64,000 nucleotides of DNA from Pisolithus tinctorius (taxonomy: Eukaryota > Basidiomycota > Agaricomycetes > Boletales > Pisolithaceae): the NCBI GenBank assembly GCA_024663395.1, contig JANFAH010000004.1, positions 1,364,001 to 1,428,000 on the forward strand, written 5' to 3'. Both the position numbers and the translations under genes were made by a program. Of this stretch, positions 47,715 through 58,336 are shown one piece after another. How positions within the stretch are numbered: position 1 is the stretch's first letter; every line of letters begins with the position of its first letter. The notes beneath the pieces are model-generated. The model was not told where the DNA came from. It saw only the letters and a list, made by a program, of their open reading frames with translations, and made no database searches.

Positions 47715-49640
47715 TAGGCCGGACGGGCCCGTTTTCATGTTGCGATCTTGCGAGTCATCCCGTCGATGGGCCCGTCCCTCTGTTGCGACAGTTTCCATTC
47801 AATAGAGGGCAGGCCTGTTCATTTGATTTGACCTCAACCCTGACATTTCGGATGGGCCTGTCTATATCATGACGCTTGATGCAGGGGCCCATGGACGGGC
47901 CCGTCCGCATGTTTAGCTAGGATATGGTGCACCGGCCCGTCTGTATGATATGGCATCATCTATGTTCTGACAGACGTGCTCGTTCATGTCATGCAATGTG
48001 TACAGCTGCATGGCGGTTGGACCCGTCCGCATGATGTGCCATAAACCGCGTTTGACGGATGGTCCCCTCTTTATCGTACGATCTACAATCCTTTGGCCCG
48101 TCCATGTCATGCGTCGGTATATTTAATGGATGACGGGCCTTTCGATTTGATACGAAGGTGACCGCGCCACATTTGACGGGCCCGTCAATGTGATATGGCG
48201 TGATCCGCTTGCGGGCGGACGGGCCCGTCTTTATCTCTTGATCTCGCAGAGCACACAGTTGATGGGCCCGTCCATTTGATGTGACGTTAGCTATGTAGTG
48301 GCGGACGGGCCCGTTCATTTGATGCAACGCGAACCCCTGCATGGTGGACGGGCCCGTCCATATGACTCGGCATGATCCATGTTCTTCCAGGCGGGCCCGG
48401 CTGCATCTCTTGATCTCGCTGATCATATCATCATTTGGCCCATCCATACAATGCGTCAGTAGATATACCATAGAGGTTTTGCACGTCTTCATCTTTTTAT
48501 CTTCTACACGATACCATCGATGGGCCCGTCCTCGTAATTTGACATTAGCTATGCAATGGGGGACCGGCCCTTTGATTAGATGCGACTCATCCGTTACATA
48601 TTGCATGGGCCCGTCAATGTGCGATGCCGTGATCCGCATTCGGGTGGACGGGCCTGCCTTTATCTTTCCATCTTCCAGATCACACAATTAACGGGCCCGT
48701 CCATGCGGTGCGACATTAGCTGTACAATGGAGGACAGGCCCGTCTGCATCTTTTGATCTTACAGATCATACCATCGATGGGCCCGCCCATGTGATGCGTC
48801 ATCAGCTATACAATGGAGGACGGGCCCGTTCATTTGATGCGACCTGAACCGCGATATTCACGACCCGCCTGTCCATATGATACGATGTGATCCGCGTTCT
48901 GACAGCTGGGCCCGTTTTCATGTTTTGAGCTGGGCAATCATACCATTGGCTGGCCAATCCATGCGGTGCGACCATTACCCGCTCCCCAACGGAGGGGGCC
49001 GTTGGACATGCCCGTCCATCTGATGCGGCGCAATCCATCATACGAAAGACGGGCCCTTGTTTATGCTGTGATCTTTCCATTCACACCATGGACGGGCCCG
49101 TTAATTCATTGAGTCATTATTGATGAAATGGTTGACAGGCCCATCCATTTGTTTCGACATTATTTGCCATGCGACGGACGGGCCCATCTATCGGATGCGG
49201 CATCGTCCATGGTATGATATTTGGACCCCTCTATTTGTCGCGACTCCATCTGCTATATGATAGACGGTCCCGGGCATATGATTGGGCATTTCCATGATAT
49301 GATGGATGGGCCCGCCCATTTGTTGCGACGCCATCCGCCAGACGGTAAATGGGCCCGCGCTTATGTTGCGGCATCATTCAAACCCTTGCGCATGGGCCTG
49401 CCCATGTATTATCTCTTCACCCACTGTACCATGAACGGGCCTGTCTATATTCTTACAGTTCACCAGTAATCTCCCCTCTTCGCAGGCCCCCCCTATATGT
49501 TGCACTATCCTTATCCCTGTCGGCCCGTTCCATAAGTTGTGACAGCTGACTCGTGGGCCCGCTCATATGTTACTGTCGCTCTGCGCCCTCAGGCCTGTTC
49601 ATGTGTCACAGCTTAATTAATTTGACGGGCCTGCGTCGGG
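47715..49640. repeat. Right subterminal array of GGGCCC palindromes, 43-bp period
   Basis: Roughly 45 degenerate copies of GACGGGCCCGTC are present. In the best-preserved part, starts fall exactly 43 bp apart at 48175, 48218, 48261, 48304, 48347, 48390 and 48433. Spacers share words such as CCATNTGATG and GATCCG but are variable. The core is a perfect palindrome with two CpG sites and an inverted CGG pair. The array mirrors the left one and ends near the right TIR. Confidence 0.88.
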
Positions 49641-49712
49641 TTCTATATCAGTAATGGTAATTTGGCGTGCAGGCTACCCATATGTTGTGACTAAGCGCGA
49701 CTACATTATGTG
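49612..49712 (-). repeat. Right terminal inverted repeat of KDZ element
   Basis: This 101-bp repeat is the reverse-complement partner of 31962-32061, at about 85% identity with one gap. It is followed directly by the second ACGTTGC copy. Confidence 0.88.
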
Positions 49713-49719
49713 ACGTTGC
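49713..49719 (+). repeat. 7-bp target-site duplication, right copy (ACGTTGC)
   Basis: It is identical to 31955-31961. The base before each copy differs (T on the left, G on the right), so an 8-bp duplication with one change is possible. Confidence 0.9.
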
Positions 49720-49915
49720 TCTCTCCCGTAGCCGTGGTCGGGAGAACATTCGACTGCTAAGAGACTTTGACGAACGACTATTCACGCAACACCCCTGTGA
49801 GCACTTGCGCAACGAGGATCGGCGGCTGGAGAGGATGGATGGTGCAACTGAAGCTTGGTGGGACCTTATTGACACTGGCGCGGATGCGTATGGACGAGGC
49901 GCTGTGGCTGCATAG
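49720..49915 (+). pseudogene. Helitron Rep/helicase, displaced 3' end
   Basis: Continuing from the duplicated ACGTTGC this reads LSRSRGRENIRLLRDFDERL, FTQHPCEHLRNEDRRLERMD and ends TGADAYGRGAVAA at TAG 49913-49915. This is the standard C-terminus of fungal Helitron helicases, including the second half of motif VI (YVALSR). It is cut off from the rest of the gene by 17.75 kb. Confidence 0.92.
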
Positions 49916-50095
49916 CTTGTGTAATCTGCCATCTGGATCTCTAATGTTCTGCGTACAAAGATGTATGTTATATGGGGTTGTAGCACCATGGGCGGTGACA
50001 CTGGGCTCTAATCAGCTACCCGCGAGGACGCGTGTTTTAGGGCGTTGTGGGGTTGAATATTGAGCTCGAGCGCGAACGTGGTAAACAAGGTGCCT

Positions 50096-50120
50096 GCCGT
50101 GCGAAACGGCCTTATTCTAG
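50096..50120 (+). other. Helitron 3' terminus: hairpin and CTAG
   Basis: GCCGT-GCGAA-ACGGC can form a 5-bp GC-rich stem with a 5-base loop (50096-50110). After CTTATT comes CTAG (50117-50120), followed by T. A short hairpin just before CTRR with a T flank is the Helitron 3' signature. It lies 180 bp after the helicase stop and 120 bp before the next host gene ends. Confidence 0.65.
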
Positions 50121-50241
50121 TTGATATAGTGCACTGAACTGCAAACAATGAAAGACGAAAGTTACAGGAGCCACTATGACAGTATTTACAGAAAAGATAG
50201 ACAGATAGATGCAAGGACCAATTTTCAAATCATCGTGCGAT

Positions 50242-53170
50242 CTATACAGGACCAGCCTTGATTTGACTGACCAGCGTCTCCCAGTATGTCCAGTCGGACC
50301 CGTTGACATTTAGGACAAGGTTTGGGTCAGTCGCTGCAGGCCCGACCCAACCTGTGAAGTCTGCACCGCCTGGCCCTCCCCAAGAGAGTGCAGGCATGCC
50401 CATCGTTCCATCAACAGTGCCTTCATTGAATGTGCTGCACCAATGATCCAGCAACGACTGCGCTGCTGATTCGTCTTCGCTTGGGCTGCCCGAGCCCGCA
50501 GGAGAATTGAGTGATCCATCAGTGGAATTATTGTACTGCAGACGTTGTATCGCAGGGGACTGTGCGAAAGGTGAATTTGGATATGGAAGTGCCGCCGACA
50601 GCTGTGGAGATGCCGTGGATGTGGTGGTCGCAGTCGCAAGAAGGGCAGGGAAAGCTGGTTGAGCAGAAGGCGGAGGAGCAACAGCTGTCCGTGTGTCAGA
50701 AACTATGAGTCCAGAGGAAGTCAATTGTGGATCAATTGTGGATGGCGAACCTGCGGACGCAGTTTCGGGGGCAGACTCTGCAAGCTGTACAGTTCTGTTC
50801 TTGAGGAACTCGATAATTTTCAACTCCCTGCGAGTAGTTTCGTCCATCTCCCGAATTCCCTCGTGATCCTTCAAGAACTGATCTAGAATGGTGTGCATCA
50901 TCTCTGCATCTGGCCCCTGGGGATATAGGACGAGATAGATGCCACTAATCATGGCTGTTTGAAACTCCCTGTAAGCATTGTGAAGCGATTCGCGGTTCGA
51001 CCGTGATTGGCGGAAAGCATGGCGAACGTGAAAGTCCTTCATGGCGGACTCGAAGCATGCTTTGCGCGACCGCAGGTAGCGGTCACAATTCAACCTACGC
51101 AGCAAGTAGGGGCGATGTAAGCTGACTCTTACAAAAAGAGTCTCCGTGATCAGCAGGAAGCGATGAACGGGGATAAACTTTTTAGTTTCGTCGAGAGATG
51201 TATCAGGGTCAAGAGCGAAATGAGGCGGTAGGTTATTGACGAACTTCATGAGTTCATCGTCGAGAGCAAGAACATCAGAGTAGTGGCTCGGAGTCCGCAC
51301 TTTCTGAAAATGATGGACCATTCGACCGATTATAGAAGCGAGCTGGTGACGGAGGATTACAAATGTCATCGGAGTCGGCACGCTCAGTTGGGACGGACTG
51401 GGGTTGACAGTTGGCGTGACGTCTTCTTCGACGTTGAGGGGCGGCAATGTGGAAGTGTAGTCATCTTGAATAGCATGCGGCCTTCCCAGCACAAGCGCAT
51501 AGGACCGGTCAGCATGGTAAAGGTATGACCTGATACTACGTCAGCACCGATTTCAATGCAATGCGAGGGGGATGTCATAATTTACCAGATGCGCCGTCGA
51601 TTCTCTACCTGCGCAGGATCCAAACCCTGGACATAGCTGAGAAAAGTATGAAGCGATGAATGTATACAACACACCGTCGGTGCTGCATCACGGTGAAGAC
51701 CAAGTGCCTGAGCAGTTCGCACAGCTGCACCAAGCTGGCTCCAACACTCCGTAATACGGCGGTCGAATGTCAGAAAGCGAGCGCTCTACGACGGCATAAT
51801 TATCTGTACCTGAACAAATCAATTAAAACCCTCACCAACAATCGCGCTAATACAATGTCTAAAGAATCGGGCTGGATGGCAGCAGCAATCAACAGGGAGC
51901 GCCGAGCTGGAAGACTGTAAGAACATGAAGAAAACAGGGACGATCGCAGAACACACATGACCAATAGTACCTCAATGAAGTCGTTCTCCTAGTCCGTATG
52001 TCGCCAGCCAGATGTTCTGGGGCAAGCCTCACAGATATGGCTAGGACAACAAACAGAAGAGGAAGAAAGCGGGCGTCATTGGTGTTTGCGCCCACCCCAT
52101 TCGCACAAAGTGAGGCATATGCTGCTCGGAAATCTTTCTCGCATACAGGATACCTTGTCCAATTTCTACGGCGAAAGCAGGCATTGAACAGAAACCTGGT
52201 GTTCGTGCAGAAAGTTGCTTACATGTCGGTGAAGTAGTGATCAATCAAAGCATCTGAAAAGCGTTGTGGCGGAAGTTCTTGTAGAAGCTCTGAAATTTTA
52301 TGGGGCGAAACACCACATTCTTGAACCAAACTTTTGAGGTTATCTGCTGCAGAAGGTTCCAAGTCCTGCCGAACAGAGTCTATAATGGACGGGGTCGCAA
52401 GGGACGACTTGGGATCCATCCCGTTGACTCCGACCTGTGCTGAAGGTAAGGTGCCATGGAGCGGAGTAGAATTCTTGGTGTCCCACTGGTCTTGACGCGA
52501 GCAGCCAACCACTACGTTTGCCAACTAATGGATCGTTTGTCAGATGAGCAACGATGTAAAGTTCATCAAATCATTCACTTGCTCCAAAACGGAAGCTGGG
52601 GCAACACTCCCTGAAGCACTGTTACCGTACCACTTTCCACTCTGGAAAGTGCCTCCGCTCGGGTCTTGATCATCAGTGATCGAACGATTGTCTTCGTCGA
52701 GATATTCTGAGCTGGATCGAAAGTGTCTGTCACTGGAGATAGTTGGTGTTGTGGTGCCATTGGCATATTGAGGTAAAGCAAGCTCGATAATTTTTTCAAG
52801 CCTGGCCAACCGTACACTGATATCCTGATCTGTTTTCCCGGGTGTATATGCCTTACATAGTTCAGGAACTTTGCGTGCTATGCACTAAGACGAGAATTTG
52901 AGAAGAGCGTGGATAACAAAAGGGCGAGAACTCACGTGTGAACAAGGAATCTGGCGATCACACTTTGGGCACAAAATGCGTTACCTTTCCCGATAGATAC
53001 TGGTCTTTGATCTTACCTTTTGCTTGCGTCGATGACATTCACCGCAGGAGAAGCTTAGTGAGGCGGGGGTTAGTGGGCGGTCGACATACGGGGGAACAGA
53101 ACATGCGGCCTTACCTCACTCTCGTCCTGGCTTTCTTTGCCTGCTGACTATCGAATTCCCCGTCTTCCAT
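50242..53170 (-). CDS. Zn(II)2Cys6 fungal-specific transcription factor
   Basis: The start is ATG 53170 (MEDGEFDSQQAKKARTRV). Exons assemble the zinc cluster from three pieces: SCGECHRRKQK, CDRQIPCSH and CIARKVPELC. The spacing is CX2CX6CX5CX2CX8C. A helical linker follows (VRLARLEKIIELALP). The fungal_trans middle region is next: HKISELLQELPPQRFSDALI, DARFLPLLFVVLAISVRLAP, TECWSQLGAAVRTAQALGLH and RRRIWSYLYHADRSYALVLG. The family's DHYFTDMNWTRYPV-like stretch is split by an intron. The C-terminus contains VHRFLLITETLFVRVSLHRP and a Ser/Ala-rich activation-like tail, stopping at 50242-50244. It is a nuclear regulator with unknown targets. It is divergent from MED17. Its 3' end lies only 121 bp from the Helitron terminus, so the insertion spared the coding region. 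Confidence 0.85.
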
Positions 53171-53463
53171 TTTACGTTTTTTCAAAGTGTTGTTGTCTAG
53201 GAAGGAGTGGTTAGACTTCACCATGGCCAATGACTTGCTGGTGGATCGGTGTGAAAGATGCAGCTTGATCATTGGACGCCGGGTCGCACGACCACGGCCC
53301 GGTCACGTGCACGATAGGCTCACCATCGCGTTAAGCTTTTGTCATCCACGTTCCCAAGCCAGGTCAGCCCTGAGCCTGTGGCCCTTGTCGTCGTGAGCTT
53401 GGCAGTAGAGTGACAGCGCACTAGTTAATAGTTGCTGGGGACAAGAGACCATTCCAAAAAGAC

Positions 53464-55695
53464 ATGGAGGAGCGGGACTGGAGGAAAACCAAGTTGTCGC
53501 TAGAACGGCCGTACAAAGACGACCAAGGTGAACGTATACCCGTCCTGCTCGACATCACTCCGGATGGTGAACGGGTGTTTGAATCGTATGATGCCTTGTG
53601 CCTCGTCCATCTAGCCTTGCTTGCTGACAGGATGTTAGACCAGAAAACCCAACAAAACTGCTGGGGGAAAATCTCAGAAGAATCTTCTTCGAAAGGGGTG
53701 TCGATTTCTTTGAACGTCAAGACAGCTTACCTTCGGGGGTAGCCCAGTCGCTCGAGGCTGCTGACCAACCGAGTGAGGACGAGGAAAATGCACTGGACCC
53801 GGCTAAAACAGTTTTAACTTCCGAAGAATTGCTCAGTTTGCGCATGGAATGTATTCCCCGGCTCTTGTGGGTGAGACCGCGGGTCTTCGCTGCCTATCGC
53901 TCATATGGCATTCCCCAGCATCGCCCTTGGTGAGATGACCGAGGCCCGCGACCTTTTGTCTTTGTTGCTATCCTCGGCCCCGCTACGACATCCCTCCGCC
54001 GCCTCGTCTTTACCCCCTTTAGCTCTAACTGCTACCGTCGCGACAAAGCCACCTCCCATACCTTCCGTCGAGGTGTTTAACGCGCAACTCACTTTAGGTG
54101 GGAAAGACGAAGCATTGCGAAAAGCTGCAAATGTCTTCAAACAAGCCGCCGCCAACCTGGAAAAAAGTCGCCAGAGCAGCGAAAACTACTGGGCAGACGC
54201 GTTGAAGATCAGAAAAGCTAACTGGGGTCTTGTCCCTGCCCCCTTACCCTTAGGTGCTCCGACGGGCAAAGGGGCCGATAAAACGTCGAAGGACTTCTTC
54301 GTTTCTTTTGGTCTCGAAGAGTGTAAGTACGGCTTCCTTTACGGCTATAGTTGCTCACGACCACTCTCCAAAGCCCCGGTACAGTTCCGAAGAAGAGCGG
54401 TTGCCCATATGGGAACGTACGATGCTGAGTCAAATACCCTACAGTTTCCTTATCGTCGACATTATCGCTTGCGAGTTTCGTTGGTGGTAACAGACAATGG
54501 AAAGGCGACGTGCTCCTCTCGGAACGCCCCAGATTTTCTTAGCCCTATATCCCCAAATGAACGTCTCGCAGCTGCCCAGAAAGAAATAGTGGACGAGGAA
54601 GTGTTCTCCGTGTTGATTCGAGAGGCTAGTAATCTTCCTACAGCTTCCACTCGCGTGTCGGAGCGATTGATTGTCATTGATGTGGCTGAAGGGATCGAAC
54701 TCCAATTCGAAATGGTGGGTACCGCGATGTTTCGATCATAAATACGTTTACCGATGGCGAGAAAAACAGATGGATGATGACGAAAACAATATCCTTGAAA
54801 TCTCTCATCATAATGGTGTCTTGACTCTGACTTGTGACTTGATCTACCATACACTTCACGCCCTTCTCCTCTGTATGCACACTGCGCAGAAGTCACAACG
54901 CATACTTTCGACTGGACCGTCGAGGTCGTACGCGTCAGCAATCCCACCCGGTCGATCCGTCCTGCTTCAACCAATCATTGATTTACTTCAATATCAACAA
55001 TTCTGTTCAAGAATCAAGACCGAGTTGAACAAACTGACTTCGGCCCTTCGTTCTGCTGGTGTTCCCTGTGCATTGAGATTTGATCCGGTTGGGGAAACTG
55101 GCCAGCACTTGCAGCGGCGACTGACTACCGGTGATTCGTCCTTGAAGGTTGGCGGTGAAGCTCTCTTGCGGATCGACGATAGGTGAGTAGGCGGTGCTTT
55201 TTTTCCCCAACGGTGATTAAAGCTTTGGGTTGTTGGAGACAAACCTTGCGCCTGACGTTTGGATCACCGTCGTCCCTGACTGTCCACCTCCCCCAAGCAA
55301 CATTATTTATTGCCTCGGTTCCACAATTATGTCAGCTGCTTTCCGATGAAGCAGAAAAATGTTTGCTCAGTAAGCTGTGCGAAACGGGCGAGCGATATGA
55401 CAGGTCTAGCGCTGCCTCTACGTGGTTTGTCGACGCCGTTAGTGGCAAGACGGTAGGCAGGTGGGAAGGCTGTATCGTGTACGTACAGTATCTGCGATCT
55501 TTTCGTCATCTGATTCGGCGTAGAAACTTTTGTGTCTCTTTCACCCAGGACTTTACAGTTCATTCGTCGGCGTACCGATTGGATAGGGGAATTACGGACA
55601 AGTTGTCTCTGTATGACACGTATTCCCCCCAGACAACAGTTTCTTTGATAGTCTGGCAACAGAAAGTCTTAGAAAGAATCTTGTCAGAGCATTAG
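53464..55695 (+). CDS. MED17: Mediator complex subunit 17
   Basis: MED17/Srb4 is the scaffold of the Mediator head module that contacts RNA polymerase II. The start is ATG 53464 (MEERDWRKTKLSLERPYKDD, then GERIPVLLDITPDGERVFE). Exons give RRIFFERGVDFFERQDSLPS, ALGEMTEARDLLSLLLSSAP and LRKAANVFKQAAANLEKSRQ, then YWADALKIRKANWGLVPAPL. These are followed by KDFFVSFGLEE, ERLAAAQKEIVDEEVFSVLI and REASNLPTASTRVSERLIVI. The C-terminus includes EISHHNGVLTLTCDLIYHTL and VSLIVWQQKVLERILSEH at TAG 55693-55695. The WALRK-like segment and REA motif match MED17. Introns are around 50-60 nt. It shares a 293-bp divergent promoter region with the zinc-cluster factor. Confidence 0.87.
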
Positions 55696-55809
55696 TTGCA
55701 GTGTGAACATAGATAGCATGACATGCAGGTTGACTACATGGAATCATACACATATTGCATTTTGAGATGGTAAAGGATGCAGGAGTTCCAAGCATTACAG
55801 CGGCGGTAT

Positions 55810-56954
55810 CTATTCCTCGTCTTCGTCTTCGTCTTCGTCCTCATCCTCCTCCCCTGCAACTTCTCCGCCTGAAGCCTGGAATGCCTCAATCTTGGCTTGA
55901 ATAGCAGCCTTGCGCTCTTCCAGAGTTCGTTTTGGTTTCTTGTACTTGAGCGTTTCTGCTTTCCAGTCTTTGGTCTTTTCAGTGGGCTTGAAGGTAGGAC
56001 CTTCCCGGATAGCGGCATAAGCATTGGTGTACATCTCCTCGATATCTTCTGAGCCAATGCCGTCCGCGAGGTATGAGGAGAATTGCTTCTTGAAGCTGAG
56101 AAAAATGCATAAGACAGTGAACCATATTGTGACAGGCTGTTGGCCTACCGCTCATCGTCTTCCTCCTCCAATGACTCCATGTACTCAGCAACATGACCAC
56201 CGTAGATGTACTTTTTCAGCACCTCGGCATCAAGTTCCTTGCTCTCTGGGTCGTAACCGGGGAAACGTTTGTCTGAATGGGGAATGAAAATTCCACCATC
56301 ACTGGCACCCTTCATTGCACCGAAGACACGGTGACCGGTCGTCGTGCGTTTCAAACCAACATCGAGGTAGCATTTGAACGGCCGGGGTGCGTCCTCCTCA
56401 TCCAAGGGTTCCGTCAACTTCAACGTACCATCGGGCTCCGTCACACCCTCATATTTATCAGCGAGACCGAGCTTCGTTAAAGCGCGGCGAGCGCAGAGCA
56501 AACCAGTAGCGTATGCTAACAGAAATTAGATGGGAACAGAAAGATAGAAATTAGGGCTCCACCTGCTGTCCAGTTGGTGAGTCCATGAGAAATGCCGTAT
56601 CTTGGAAGTTCGGCTGAACGTGCGGCGGTCAACACAAAGTCACCTTGCAGTCGGGCATAGACAATTTGCACGATGATATTCTTGTTCGTGAAGCGTACTA
56701 CTAGCCGGTACTTTGGCGCGTTGCTTTGCATATGAATCAGCCAACACAATCGGAGGGATACTTGATACTTACTACTTGTTCTTTGCCTGAGTCACTAGGC
56801 GTTTACGGGCATAATCTAACGACAGTCAGTACATCATCGTCATCGGTCGTCGAGAAAACCACTAACAGTCAGTTTTCCCCTCACGGCGTCGACGGTATTT
56901 GACTTGGAAGCGAGAGAAGTAGGCGTCCGACTTGACCTTCTTGACGAATGGCAT
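55810..56954 (-). CDS. RPL5: 60S ribosomal protein L5 (uL18)
   Basis: RPL5 binds 5S rRNA and joins the central protuberance of the large subunit. The start is ATG 56954 ([30 protein letters not shown]). Exons continue with [60 protein letters not shown] and [15 protein letters not shown]. After this come [40 protein letters not shown] and [20 protein letters not shown]. The tail ends in an alternating Glu-Asp run at TAG 55810-55812. The bases before the ATG end CACCAG, and a GTGAGT donor lies at 57096 on the minus strand. The first intron (about 56955-57096) therefore probably sits in the 5' UTR, as in many ribosomal protein genes. Confidence 0.95.
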
Positions 56955-57257
56955 CTGGTGGAATTTGGTCAGGTACTCATCCGAGGACCACGCCGAGCAT
57001 CCATCCGCCACGGACCAGAAAACGGTTGAAATAAAACCCTCGTCGGTTGTCGACGACACGTCCGGGCCAATAGCAAAAGCCCAAACGAACACTCACCTTG
57101 AGGGATTTGAGGAACGGCAGCGACAGCGAGCTCGGGTATCGCTGTGATGACGATTTACAGTTCCAGTCGTTGTTTACGTGTATTGATTTCTGTGTCCACA
57201 CAATTATTTGATTTTAGGATTTTGTTGGCTTAGCTAAGCTGCCTGCTTCCTGCCACC

Positions 57258-58060
57258 ATGGATCCCTCGCAACAATACTACCAGCAGTACAACCAGCAGC
57301 AAAGCTACGACGTGAATCCGTACCACCAGCCTTACCAGGGTCCGATATATCCTATTCCCGGCTCTTCCTCTCACAGCGCGCCAGTTCCTGCTAATGCATA
57401 CGAGTACGATGTCGGCATCGTCGCCCAACAGAGTGTGTATGTTCCCGGAGCAATGATTGATAAGCGCGGCGGTGCAGGTGGGAAGCTAGCCAAGGGCGGG
57501 AAGAGGTTGACTGTGCTGCGCAAGGGCGGGGGTAAAGTGTGGGAGGACCAAACGCTTCTAGAGTGGAATCCGTGTGAGTATCATTCAAGTTCATTTTCGC
57601 CGTGCATATGTGTTGAGGATGGCTATAGCCTGGTTCCGCCTGTTCGTTGGTGACCTGAGCAACGATGTCTCTGACGACGTCCTTGCAAACGCTTTTAATA
57701 AATACACATCATTCCAGAAAGCCAGAGTAATACGGGACAGGCTAAGTGCAAAGGTGTGTGGTCGTCTCCTGCCATCCGACATTTCTTTGATGCAGATATC
57801 ATAAAGGCTAAATATGGCTTCGTCGCATTCTCTGATCCGGAAGATTTCCTAAAAGCCTGGAAGGAGATGGATGGTGAGTATCGCACTGTCCATGTGCACC
57901 CCCATGACACTAACCACGTTGCGCAGGTAAATACGTAGGTAACCGCCCTGTGAAACTTAAGAAGGCGGACGATACTGCGATTAGACCCGTAGAAATAGGC
58001 CACCGCAAGGCAAAGCAACTGGAAAGAGAGCTGAAGAAGAACAGGCGCAAACCTTACTAA
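57258..58060 (+). CDS. RBM42: RBM42-like RNA-binding protein (RRM)
   Basis: The start is ATG 57258 (MDPSQQYYQQYNQQQSYDVN) with a Gln/Tyr/Pro-rich N-terminus. A basic linker follows (GGKRLTVLRKGGGKVWEDQT, LLEWNP). The RRM has RNP2 RLFVGDLSN and VLANAFNKYTSFQKARVIRD, RNP1 KYGFVAFSDPEDFLKAWKEM, and GKYVGNRPVKLKKA. The C-terminal extension is basic (GHRKAKQLERELKKNRRKPY), ending TAA 58058-58060. The layout, with the RRM at the C-terminus and a WEDxTLxEW motif just before it, is that of RBM42. Its human orthologue is associated with the spliceosomal tri-snRNP. The GTG..AG introns include one splitting the RRM between RLSAK and KYGF. Confidence 0.9.
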
Positions 58061-58336
58061 GTGTCCAACCGAGCGTTTTGGTAGGACGTCACTAACAATG
58101 CAAGCATGCCAATGGTATACCCGAACACTTCAGACTTCCCTAGCTCTACGTTATTGTCATTCACCGCTCCAAGGAGCATGACTCCGTCCAATGTATTACA
58201 TAGAATATGTACACACACTATGCACGCACGTCCTGCTGTGTACACGCAAATTCTCCGGCGTTTGAGCACGTCACGTGGCGGGACGCAGGCAACGAAACGA
58301 ATCCAGTCGCACTTTACCCCTGCGTAATAGGGCGAC

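Larger units (their letters stand above)
31962..49712. mobile_element. KDZ-type DNA transposon, 17,751 bp, carrying a TET/JBP dioxygenase
   Basis: The limits are set by matching ~100-bp terminal inverted repeats and by 7-bp duplications of helicase sequence. In order it holds: left TIR; left palindrome array; TET/JBP dioxygenase (+); two unknown proteins (-); KDZ transposase (+); Zn2Cys6-like/coiled-coil protein (-); right palindrome array; right TIR. KDZ (Kyakuja-Dileera-Zisupton) elements have been reported together with expanded TET/JBP genes in Agaricomycetes, and this element fits. KDZ/Zisupton duplications are usually 8 bp. Here 7 bp match exactly, and extending to 8 gives one mismatch. 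All five genes look coding-competent by eye, so the element may be autonomous. Its TIRs have diverged to about 85% identity, so it is not brand new. Confidence 0.9.
24972..50120 (+). mobile_element. Helitron (minimal extent; 5' end not found)
   Basis: A Rep/helicase Helitron interrupted by the 17.75-kb KDZ element. The 3' end is placed at CTAG 50117-50120, preceded by a GC-rich hairpin and followed by T, as expected for insertion between A and T. The 5' end must lie between the VPS24 start (20,721) and 26,100. A start TC preceded by A could not be chosen from the sequence alone. The minus-strand ORF at 24,972-26,102 is included because it shares a promoter with the Rep/helicase. The nucleotidyltransferase-motif gene may also be cargo. 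Without the KDZ insertion this minimal Helitron would be about 7.4 kb. Confidence 0.65.

Noticed and set aside
32040..49640. GGGCCC repeat arrays as subtelomeric satellite or CRISPR-like array
   Set aside because: They lie strictly inside the two inverted repeats of one transposon, mirror each other and are flanked by host helicase sequence, so they are subterminal repeats. Units are degenerate palindromes, not direct repeats with unique spacers, and the genome is fungal.
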